Assembly: GCA_018260275.1 (NCBI GenBank) | Contig: JAGLBK010000181.1 | Span: forward strand, 1-5,347 | Length of the DNA stretch: 5,347 nucleotides | Direction: 5' to 3' | Source: Deinococcus sp. | Lineage (GTDB): Bacteria; Deinococcota; Deinococci; Deinococcales; Deinococcaceae | Shown: positions 1 to 5,347 of the stretch, piece after piece | Layout of the letters: the number at the start of each line of letters is the position of its first letter | Position numbering within the stretch: position 1 is the first letter of the stretch | Program-made: the position numbers and the translations under genes | The notes under the pieces: model-generated | The model's input: only the letters and a program-made list of their open reading frames with translations | The model's database searches: none | Told to the model about the DNA's origin: nothing

Positions 1-419
1 AGCACGACCACCCGTAACGGCAGGGTCCGCGCCGCCCGCAAAACGTCCCTGACGGTGCTGATGTAGGTGTAATACCGCACGCCGACGTCCTGAAGGTCGA
101 CCAGCAGCGTGTCGAGGCCCGCGAGCCGCGCCGCCGTTTCCTCCTCGCTCAGGTGGTACAGCACCGACGCCGGAAGCCCGCTGGCGGCGTCCAGCGCGAC
201 CTCGGGGGCCTCGCCGGGGGCGCCGCTGCCGTCCACACCGTGTTCCGGCCCATACAGGCGCACCAGCGGAATTCCGGCCTGTTGGAGCGCCACCGCCGCC
301 GGGGTCAGGTCGCGGGTCACGCCGCTCGGGTTGGTCAGCAGCCCGGTCCGGCCCCAGCCCGCCGCCAGCGTGGGGTCGGCCAGCAGGCGCTCCAGGCCGA
401 TCAGCCCCTCACTCTGCAT
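1..419 (-). CDS. namZ: NamZ-like exo-beta-N-acetylmuramidase (DUF1343 family), N-terminal part, cut by window edge
   Basis: Family members remove terminal MurNAc from the non-reducing end of peptidoglycan fragments. The visible 139 residues carry the family's N-terminal landmarks: LLTNPSGVTRDL at about 27-38, GPEHG at 57-61 (its Glu is the first residue to consider as catalytic) and DLQDVGVRYYTYI at 108-120. The rest lies beyond the left edge. The start is ATG at 419, preceded by a GAGAAGTGA-like weak ribosome binding site. A GTG at 428-426 in the same frame, overlapping the upstream stop as GTGA, would add three residues. An in-frame TGA at 434-432 rules out any longer start, so there is no room for a signal peptide. 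The protein is therefore probably cytoplasmic, unlike the secreted Bacillus enzyme. It follows the binding-protein stop by 5 bp and is almost certainly cotranscribed with it. Family assignment is firm; the substrate is inferred from the family. Confidence 0.9.
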   Translation of the reverse strand, partial: MQSEGLIGLERLLADPTLAAGWGRTGLLTNPSGVTRDLTPAAVALQQAGIPLVRLYGPEHGVDGSGAPGEAPEVALDAASGLPASVLYHLSEEETAARLAGLDTLLVDLQDVGVRYYTYISTVRDVLRAARTLPLRVVV

Positions 420-424
420 ACGCT

Positions 425-2182
425 TCACTTCTCATACATGGTGTAGTTGCTGGTGATCACGGCGTTGTCCTTGACGTAAAAGTTGCCGATCCGCGCCTGG
501 AACGCCGCCACCGAGTCGGGCTTGGCAATCATGATGACCGGGATGTTGCGGGCGAACAGCAGCTGCCACTGGTCGTACCACTGCTTGCGCTTTTTCTGGT
601 CGCCCGACGCCTCGGCCTGGGCAAACAGGGTGTAAATCTGCTTTTCGTAGGGCTGCATGGCGCTCAGGTTGGGCGTGTCGCCCTCGTGGGCGGGCTGCAC
701 GGCGCGGTGCCAGTAGTTCAGGGCGCCGCCGGGCTGCCAGATGTCCTTGCGCAGCTGCGGGTCGGGCTGGTCGCCGAAGGAGTTGAGCGCCGCCTCGAAA
801 TTTCCGGCCATCGCGGTGGGCAGCACGGTGCTGCCGGTCACACCCTGAAGGTTGACTTTAATGCCCACCTTGCCGAAATCGCTCTGGATAATGGTGGCTA
901 TGCCCGGCATGATGCTGCTGTCGGCGGCGTGCAGCAGGCTGAATTCGACGTTGGGGCCGCCACCGGAGAAATTGCGAACCCCGTCACCGTTGGTGTCCCG
1001 GTAGCCCAGCGCGTCGAGGCGAGTCGCCGCCTTCTTGAGGTCGAACTCGCTCAGCATGGTCTTGGTCAGGGGGTTGAACCATTCGCTGACCGGGGCCACG
1101 CCGAAGCCGGGGTTACTTGCCAGCCCGTTGAACACGGTATCGACAATGCGCGGGCGGTTCACAGCGTATTCGAGGGCCTGACGGAATTTCACGTCGCTGA
1201 AGGCTTTCTTGAGGTTGGCATCTTTGGCGTCCTGATTGAACGCGAGGTGAACGGGTGGGTTGTTGAGGCCCACGCCGCGAATGACCCTGAATTTGGCCCC
1301 GCCGAGTTCCTGCCGCTTGAGGTCGGGAAACTGGGAGCCGGAAATGGGCGCACTGTCGAGCTGCCCGGCCCGGAACGAGGCGATCTGGGCGTCGGGACTC
1401 TTGATGATCAGGTATTCGAGTTTGTCCATGTAGGGCAGCACATTGCCCGCCGGGTCGCGCCGCCACGAGTACGGGTTCCGCACCAGCGCCACCTTCTGAT
1501 CGACGGTGTACTTGCTGAGCACGTATGGCCCGGTGCCCACGATGTCGGTCAGGGGCGTATTGGTCGTCCAGGCTTTCGAGAAGGCGTCAGGGTCCTTGAC
1601 CGGGTTGTATTTCGCCAGCTTGTGCTGGGGCAAAATCGGCACGAAGGTCAGCACCTGAAGCATCGCGCCGTAGGGTTTGGGGGCCGTGACCTTCACGGTG
1701 TACTGGTCCACCTTGGTAAATTTCAGCGGCTCCTTGCCGATCTTGAACAGCGCCGACTGGTTGGCCTTCAGGCCCGTGTTGCTCGCCAGATCGTCGAGGG
1801 TGAACATCACGTCGTCGGCGTCGAAAGTCTGCCCGTCGCTCCACTTGACGCCCTTACGCAACTTGAGGGTCGCCGTGCGCCCGTCGGGAGTCATGCTCCA
1901 CGACTCGGCCAGATCCGGGTAGAGCTTGTTGGTCAGCGGATCGAGCGTGATGAGGCGGTCGAAGACATTGTTCAGGACGGTGTAGCTGTTGTTGTCGAGC
2001 ACCGCGAAATAGTTGAAGCTCTGCGGGCTGGACACCAGGCTCAGTGTCAGCGTGCCGCCCTTTTTGCCGATGCTCTGAAACAGGCTGGCAGGAACGTTGC
2101 CTTTGGTCTGGGCTTGGGCCTGAGCGGTAGCTGGGGCCGCAAGCAGGGCCGTCAGCGTGAGAAAAAGTGAAGTGCGTTGCAT
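425..2182 (-). CDS. ABC transporter substrate-binding protein, family 5 (peptide/oligosaccharide type)
   Basis: This is the periplasmic receptor of an ABC importer in the DppA/OppA class (SBP_bac_5), 585 aa, within the family's usual range. Residues 1 to about 20-24 form a Sec signal peptide with a hydrophobic core and AxA sites (ATA, AQA). No lipobox cysteine follows, so the protein should be soluble in the periplasm. The family signature runs through YPDLAESW at 88-95, then LRKGVKWSDGQTFDADDVMFTL at about 108-129. Further typical blocks are VGTGPYVL (215-222), RNPYSW (235-240), FRQALEYAVNR (333-343) and DTNGDGVRNF (396-405). The chosen ATG at 2182 has GGAGG 7 nt upstream. An upstream TTG at 2272 would add 30 non-signal-like residues and is rejected. 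Ligand cannot be read from sequence: peptides, oligosaccharides and muropeptides all occur in this family. The NamZ-like gene downstream favours a murein fragment, as inference. Confidence 0.95.
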   Translation of the reverse strand: MQRTSLFLTLTALLAAPATAQAQAQTKGNVPASLFQSIGKKGGTLTLSLVSSPQSFNYFAVLDNNSYTVLNNVFDRLITLDPLTNKLYPDLAESWSMTPDGRTATLKLRKGVKWSDGQTFDADDVMFTLDDLASNTGLKANQSALFKIGKEPLKFTKVDQYTVKVTAPKPYGAMLQVLTFVPILPQHKLAKYNPVKDPDAFSKAWTTNTPLTDIVGTGPYVLSKYTVDQKVALVRNPYSWRRDPAGNVLPYMDKLEYLIIKSPDAQIASFRAGQLDSAPISGSQFPDLKRQELGGAKFRVIRGVGLNNPPVHLAFNQDAKDANLKKAFSDVKFRQALEYAVNRPRIVDTVFNGLASNPGFGVAPVSEWFNPLTKTMLSEFDLKKAATRLDALGYRDTNGDGVRNFSGGGPNVEFSLLHAADSSIMPGIATIIQSDFGKVGIKVNLQGVTGSTVLPTAMAGNFEAALNSFGDQPDPQLRKDIWQPGGALNYWHRAVQPAHEGDTPNLSAMQPYEKQIYTLFAQAEASGDQKKRKQWYDQWQLLFARNIPVIMIAKPDSVAAFQARIGNFYVKDNAVITSNYTMYEK

Positions 2183-2189
2183 GTGAAAA

Positions 2190-2194
2190 CCTCC
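2190..2194 (-). promoter_or_regulatory. Strong ribosome binding site of the binding-protein gene
   Basis: GGAGG on the minus strand lies 7 nt before the ATG at 2182. It is the best Shine-Dalgarno match in the window. It fixes the start directly at the signal peptide and fits the need for many receptor copies per permease complex. Confidence 0.85.
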
Positions 2195-2249
2195 ATGAAG
2201 GGGTGAGAATGAGGGCAGCTTCGAGAATGATAGTTCGCTCCGTTTACCC

Positions 2250-2328
2250 CCCTCTGCTGTGCAGCTTTTCAAGTCCCCTTGCTTCGCAAGGCCCTCTGCC
2301 GGGCAGCTCTAGCGAGTCCCCCGCAAGG
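2250..2328. repeat. Imperfect tandem repeat of a palindromic unit (two copies, 42 and 37 bp)
   Basis: On the plus strand, copy A (2250-2291) and copy B (2292-2328) both begin with CCCTCTGC, three variable bases, then GCAGCT. Both then reach AGTCCCC and end in CGCAAGG. The two 17-bp heads (2250-2266 and 2292-2308) differ only in the 3-base centre, TGT versus CGG, which is the loop of a small CTGC/GCAG hairpin. The tails also form hairpins: CCTTGC-TTC-GCAAGG at 2277-2291 and CCCC-GCAA-GGGG at 2319-2330. CCCTCT (2292-2297) can also pair with AGAGGG (2331-2336). The block lies between the DppC-like permease and the binding-protein gene and contains no credible ORF. It has no T-run typical of an intrinsic terminator. 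It may be a member of a dispersed genomic repeat family, or an mRNA processing or stability element; this cannot be decided from one locus. Confidence 0.7.
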
Positions 2329-2424
2329 GGAGAGGGTCAGAACGGCACTGCCACTGTCTTTAACTACAATGTCCTAAAACCAGATCAACCGGGCATAGTC
2401 TCCTACCCACAGCCCACTTACCAC

Positions 2425-3546
2425 CTACCGGCTCTGGGTATCCGCCGCGTCGCGCAGCGCGTCCCCCATGAAATTGAAGGCCAGCACCGAGATCACGATC
2501 ATGATGCCGGGCGTGAGCAGCCACGGATAAAGGTTGAGCGTCTCGAAGTTGCGGGCTTCCTGCATCAGCAGGCCCCAGCTGGTCATCGGTTCCTTGATGC
2601 CCAAGCCCAGAAAACTGAGCGCACTTTCGCCCAGGATGTAGCCGGGCAGGGCCAGGGTCGCCGTCACGATCAGAAACGAACTGAGGTTGGGCATGATGTG
2701 GCGCAGGATGACCCGCAGGTCGCTGGCCCCCAGGGCGCGGGCCGACTGCACATAATCCATGTTGCGGGCGCTGATGACCTGCCCCCGGATCACGCGGGCC
2801 AGCCCCGCCCAGCCGATCAGCGCCAGCACCGCCACGATGCCCAGGTACACCCAGCTCGAAGGCCACTTGGCCGGAATGATCGTTGAGAGCGCCAGCAAAA
2901 TGGGCAGACGTGGAAACGAAAGCAGAACCTCGATCACGCGCTGAATGATGTTGTCCGTCACTCCACCGAAATACCCGCTGATACCGCCCAGCAGAATGCC
3001 GATGCTAAAGCTGATCAGAATACCGATCACGCCCACCGTCAGACTTACCTGCGACCCGACCAGGATGCGCGAGAGCAGGTCGCGCCCGAACTTGTCGGTG
3101 CCCAGCGGAAAAAAGTAACCGTCCCGGACGCCAAACAGGTGCCACTGGCTTTTGAACACGCCCAGAAAGTTGTAGCGCGACTCGGCAGGGTCGTCACCGC
3201 GCACGAAAAACTGTATGGGCAACGGCTCCGAAGTGTCCTCGGCGAAGGTCGAGAGCATCGTGACCGGGTCGCGCGACTTTTTGAAGCCGTATACGAAGGG
3301 CCGGGTCAGGTGGCCCTCACGCATGACGTGAATCTGCTGCGGGCGCTGGTACGGGTAGTTCTCGTGCTGCGCGGTGATGGTGTAGGGTGCGAGAAAGCCG
3401 CCGAAGATGGCGATCAGGTACAGCGCCACCAGCACCCAGAAGCTCAGCACGCCCAGCTTGTTGCGCTGAAAACGCCGCAGCGCCACCTGAAGCGGAGTGC
3501 GGGGAGCGGCGCCCCCGGTAGAACGGACACGAGCAGCAATGGTCAT
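2425..3546 (-). CDS. ABC transporter inner-membrane permease, DppC/OppC-like, with long periplasmic insertion
   Basis: This is the second membrane subunit of a type I ABC importer, 373 aa. The N-terminal tail has the OppC_N-like segment with FQRNKLGVLSFWVLVALYLIAIF at about 26-48, followed by the first membrane span (about 33-53). The permease core begins with PLGTDKFGRDLLSR at 147-160. The EAA coupling loop that contacts the ATPase is visible at about 268-288 (SARALGASDLRVILRHIMPN). YILGESALSFLGLGIKEP follows at 303-320, and the usual C-terminal FNFMGDALRD at 358-366. Typical relatives are near 300 aa; the excess sits in residues 54-146, between span 1 and the core, and should face the periplasm. 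The ATG at 3546 overlaps the stop of the DppB-like gene as ATGA, with GAGG 5 nt upstream, indicating translational coupling. Its length recalls YejE-type permeases, but I cannot prove orthology. Confidence 0.94.
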   Translation of the reverse strand: MTIAARVRSTGGAAPRTPLQVALRRFQRNKLGVLSFWVLVALYLIAIFGGFLAPYTITAQHENYPYQRPQQIHVMREGHLTRPFVYGFKKSRDPVTMLSTFAEDTSEPLPIQFFVRGDDPAESRYNFLGVFKSQWHLFGVRDGYFFPLGTDKFGRDLLSRILVGSQVSLTVGVIGILISFSIGILLGGISGYFGGVTDNIIQRVIEVLLSFPRLPILLALSTIIPAKWPSSWVYLGIVAVLALIGWAGLARVIRGQVISARNMDYVQSARALGASDLRVILRHIMPNLSSFLIVTATLALPGYILGESALSFLGLGIKEPMTSWGLLMQEARNFETLNLYPWLLTPGIMIVISVLAFNFMGDALRDAADTQSR

Positions 3547-4556
3547 TCGAACCTCACGCGGGGGTCAACCGAGGCCAGCGCGAGGTCGGCCAGCAGGTTG
3601 CCCAGCAGCAGTAGCAGGGCGCTGAACATCAGGAGGGCCATCGACACGAACTGGTCTTTGTTGATCAGGCTGTCGTACAGAAAGGGGCCGATAGTCGGCA
3701 GGTTCAGCACGATGCTGGCGACGATGGTGCCCGAGATCAGGCTGGGCAGACTGAGGCCCGCCAGCGAAATAAGCGGGTTGACCGCGTTGCGAACCGCGTG
3801 CCGCCACAGCACGGTCCGGGGAGCCAGCCCTTTGGCACGGGCGGTGCGTACGTAGTCCTGATTGATCACGTCTAGCATGGACGCCCGCATCTGCCGCATC
3901 AGGCCCGCCACGCCTTCCAGCCCGATGGCGATCATGGGCACCCACAGGTGACTGAGCAGGTCTTTGACCTTGGCCCAGCTCCAGGGCGCGTCGATAAATT
4001 CCGGGCTGAACAGGCCGCCCACGTTGGTCTTGTGGTGCGCCAGGAGCCAGCCTACCAGCAGCAGCGCCACCAGAAAGTCGGGAATCGCCATGCTGATGTA
4101 CCCGAAAAAATTCATCAGGTAATTCGCCCCGATCGCCACGCGGTCGCCCAGCGTCTTGCGTGGGTTGCTGAAGGCCGCCTGCCCGAGCGCGGTATAGATG
4201 CCCAGCGGCACGGCCAGCAGCCAGCTGACCAGCAGGGTCAGGACCGACAGGAACACCGTCCAGCCCAGGCGTTCACCGATCATGGAAGTCACCGGGCGGT
4301 CGTTGGCAAAGGAGTAGCCCAGGTCGCCGTGAAACAGAATGTTCCTGAGCCAGATGAAGTACTGCACCACGTTCGGCTGGTCGAGCGCGTAGCGGTGGTT
4401 GTAAGCGTCAATCTGTGCCTTGGTCACACGCGGGTCGTCGCGGTACTGGTCAAAAAAGCTGCCGGGCTGCAACTTGATGACTGCGAAGCACACCACCGAG
4501 ATGATGAGCAGCGTGGGAATCATGCCGAGCAGTCGGCGCAGGGCGTAACTCAGCAC
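3543..4556 (-). CDS. ABC transporter inner-membrane permease, DppB/OppB-like
   Basis: This is the first membrane subunit of the importer, 337 aa from the chosen start. The N-terminus YALRRLLGMIPTLLIISVVCFAVIKLQPG (about 4-32) is the classic opening of this family, including the first membrane span and the LxPG turn. Further spans are visible at about 100-122, 145-173, 268-290 and 304-328. The EAA coupling loop is at about 238-260 (TARAKGLAPRTVLWRHAVRNA), and the end LASVDPRVRF matches the family's usual LDPRVR-type terminus. I chose GTG at 4556 because it starts at the family N-terminus and has AGGTG 5 nt upstream. A GTG at 4646 in the same frame would add 30 residues with no clear ribosome binding site. 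The last codons overlap the DppC-like gene by 4 bp. Residues 33-75 and 175-205 are loop regions that lengthen it slightly relative to a typical DppB. Substrate is unknown. Confidence 0.94.
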   Translation of the reverse strand: MLSYALRRLLGMIPTLLIISVVCFAVIKLQPGSFFDQYRDDPRVTKAQIDAYNHRYALDQPNVVQYFIWLRNILFHGDLGYSFANDRPVTSMIGERLGWTVFLSVLTLLVSWLLAVPLGIYTALGQAAFSNPRKTLGDRVAIGANYLMNFFGYISMAIPDFLVALLLVGWLLAHHKTNVGGLFSPEFIDAPWSWAKVKDLLSHLWVPMIAIGLEGVAGLMRQMRASMLDVINQDYVRTARAKGLAPRTVLWRHAVRNAVNPLISLAGLSLPSLISGTIVASIVLNLPTIGPFLYDSLINKDQFVSMALLMFSALLLLLGNLLADLALASVDPRVRFE

Positions 4557-4678
4557 CGCGCCACCTGCGGCCCTGTAAAAGAAAGTCGAGGAGATAAAGG
4601 CCAGTAGCCCTTTCGGGAGTACCCCCCACCAGGAATACCGCCGCACGACCAGCCGGACAGCTTCCCACCTGAAGATTG

Positions 4679-4709
4679 GTTAAAGATCACAACCCGGTCA
4701 AGCTATCAA
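4679..4709 (-). promoter_or_regulatory. Weak candidate promoter for the transporter operon
   Basis: The region from the DinB-like stop to the permease start is locally AT-richer than its surroundings. On the minus strand it contains TTGATA at 4709-4704 (5 of 6 to TTGACA) and TTTAAC at 4684-4679 (4 of 6 to TATAAT), but the 19-bp spacer is long. TTGACC at 4701-4696 is an alternative -35 without a good partner. This is suggestive only. Readthrough from the DinB-like gene is equally possible, since no T-tailed terminator hairpin is seen at 4647-4738. Confidence 0.22.
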
Positions 4710-4738
4710 ACGTGGCCTCGGCGGGGATGTGACGGCCC

Positions 4739-5263
4739 TCAGCCGCCCAGTTGTTCCAGCCCCGCCTCGGTTGCCTGGCGATGACCCCGCATGTGCCAGA
4801 CCCCCACCCGTAGCCAGTCGAGCGCGTCTATAGGCCCCATGAACGGGTGCCGGAAGGTGCGCCCCGCCGCGGCCTGCACAGGAGTGGTCAGATGCTCCCG
4901 AATCCGGGACAGCTTTGCCAGCAGGTCCTCGGCACTCTGCTGGCCGCCCGGTTCTGTGCCCGCCGGAGCCAGCCGCTTGCCTGCCTGCCACCGGCCTTCA
5001 GTTTCCAGGACCTCCGGAATGGGCCGCTCGGAGGCCAGCAGCCGCACGACTCTGGCCGTTCCCTCATTGACCCCCATGGTGTGTTCAAGTTCCTGGGCAG
5101 GGGTCCAGGCCCGGCCCGGCAGCATGGTCCGCCAGTGGGGTGCGGCGCGGCGAATGGTCTGCTCCAGGCGGTCAAGCTCTGAGCACATGTGCTGGGCCAC
5201 GATTTCCGGGCTTGGAAATTCGTCTCGCAGGGCGGCCAGCTGCTCGGCATCGGCAGGCGTCAT
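4739..5263 (-). CDS. DinB-like domain protein (putative metal-dependent, four-helix bundle)
   Basis: The protein has 174 aa, the usual length for DinB/YfiT-type proteins, whose fold is a four-helix bundle with a three-histidine metal site. The pattern is visible: WTPAQELEHTMGVNEGTARVV at about 53-73 supplies the helix-2 histidine (H61), and VWHMRGHRQATEAGLEQL at 155-172 supplies the HxxxH pair (H157, H161) in the last helix. FRHPFMGPIDALDWLRVG before it matches the family's run into that helix. There is no signal peptide or membrane span, so it is cytoplasmic. Some relatives are thiol-dependent S-transferases (for example bacillithiol-linked) and many are uncharacterised; the reaction here cannot be called. 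DinB-like genes are strongly expanded in Deinococcus, which fits the suspected host. The ATG at 5263 has no recognisable Shine-Dalgarno. A 182-bp gap separates it from the chosen permease start, so a functional link to the transporter is not implied. Confidence 0.87.
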   Translation of the reverse strand: MTPADAEQLAALRDEFPSPEIVAQHMCSELDRLEQTIRRAAPHWRTMLPGRAWTPAQELEHTMGVNEGTARVVRLLASERPIPEVLETEGRWQAGKRLAPAGTEPGGQQSAEDLLAKLSRIREHLTTPVQAAAGRTFRHPFMGPIDALDWLRVGVWHMRGHRQATEAGLEQLGG

Positions 5264-5268
5264 ATTTC

Positions 5269-5274
5269 AGTCTA
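5269..5274 (-). promoter_or_regulatory. Possible -10 element for leaderless transcription of the DinB-like gene
   Basis: TAGACT on the minus strand (fits TAnnnT, 4 of 6 to TATAAT) ends 5 nt before the ATG at 5263. Transcription would then begin at or next to the start codon. There is no Shine-Dalgarno in between, and leaderless mRNAs with this arrangement are common in Deinococcus. No convincing -35 is seen at the expected distance, so this stays tentative. Confidence 0.3.
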
Positions 5275-5285
5275 TTGATAACGAG

Positions 5286-5347
5286 TTAAGTTGATGTCGC
5301 ATCGGTGTTCAGGCCAAGAAGCTTGGCCGGGAGCTGGCGGTAACGAA
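5286..5347 (-). CDS. Possible C-terminal end of an upstream gene, cut by window edge
   Basis: The minus-strand frame entering at the right edge reads RYRQLPAKLLGLNTDATST and stops at TAA (5288-5286). About two thirds of its codons end in G or C, as expected for coding DNA here, and it would end 22 bp before the DinB-like start. The other minus frames also run into stops. The stretch is too short to identify a family, and the palindrome at 5312-5328 lies within it, so it may instead be non-coding. Confidence 0.25.
   Translation of the reverse strand, partial: RYRQLPAKLLGLNTDATST
5312..5328. repeat. Perfect inverted repeat, 7-bp arms with 3-bp loop
   Basis: GGCCAAG (5312-5318) and CTTGGCC (5322-5328) flank AAG. 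No T-run follows on either strand, so it is not a standard intrinsic terminator. It could be an operator or a chance palindrome at the end of an upstream gene. Confidence 0.45.

Noticed and set aside
686..2170. 494-codon open frame on the plus strand, antisense to the binding-protein gene
   Set aside because: It lies wholly within a well-supported gene; its composition (rich in G, V, H, Q, R, E without domain motifs) is that of a high-GC antisense shadow. Other long plus-strand frames over the permeases are rejected for the same reason.
2183..2272. 30-residue N-terminal extension of the binding protein from TTG at 2272
   Set aside because: It would bury the signal peptide, it begins within the tandem repeat, and the ATG at 2182 has a clear GGAGG at 7 nt.
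2250..2328. CRISPR-like repeat array
   Set aside because: Only two copies, directly adjacent with no spacer of constant length, and no cas genes nearby.
2250..2336. Hairpin block as an intrinsic terminator after the DppC-like gene
   Set aside because: None of the stems is followed by a T-run on the minus strand, and termination here would be expected closer to the stop codon at 2425.
4557..4646. 30-residue N-terminal extension of the DppB-like permease from GTG at 4646
   Set aside because: No ribosome binding site is visible there, and the family N-terminus begins right at GTG 4556, which has AGGTG 5 nt upstream.
5294..5347. Plus-strand gene start at ATG 5294 running off the right edge
   Set aside because: Only 18 codons are visible, third positions are not GC-biased like the neighbours, and there is no Shine-Dalgarno.

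Overview
The window is high-GC bacterial DNA with one coherent set of genes, all on the minus strand. The codon style, a Sec-exported but non-lipoprotein substrate-binding protein, a DinB-like protein with a possible leaderless start, and small palindromic intergenic repeats suggest a Deinococcus-like organism. That assignment is an inference from style; no taxonomic marker gene is present.

In the direction of transcription (right to left) the layout is as follows. (1) 5286-5347 may hold the last codons of an upstream gene. (2) 4739-5263 encodes a DinB-like four-helix metal-binding protein of 174 aa. (3) A 182-bp gap before the chosen start of the next gene could hold a promoter. (4) 3543-4556 and 2425-3546 encode two peptide/oligosaccharide-type ABC permeases (DppB-like and DppC-like), translationally coupled by an ATGA overlap. 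(5) A 242-bp spacer carries an imperfect tandem repeat with several nested palindromes. (6) 425-2182 encodes a family 5 extracellular solute-binding protein of 585 aa with a strong ribosome binding site. (7) 1-419 is the start of a NamZ/DUF1343-type exo-beta-N-acetylmuramidase, cut by the window edge and only 5 bp downstream of the binding protein.

The main reading is an uptake-plus-processing operon. The binding protein would capture a substrate in the periplasm, the permease pair would import it, and a NamZ-like glycosidase would trim MurNAc from it. The NamZ frame has an in-frame stop just upstream of its only possible starts, so this copy cannot carry an N-terminal signal peptide and is probably cytoplasmic. 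Together with the unusually long DppC-like permease, this suggests import and internal breakdown of peptidoglycan fragments. No ABC ATPase gene lies in the window, so the energising subunits must be encoded downstream of the NamZ gene or elsewhere.
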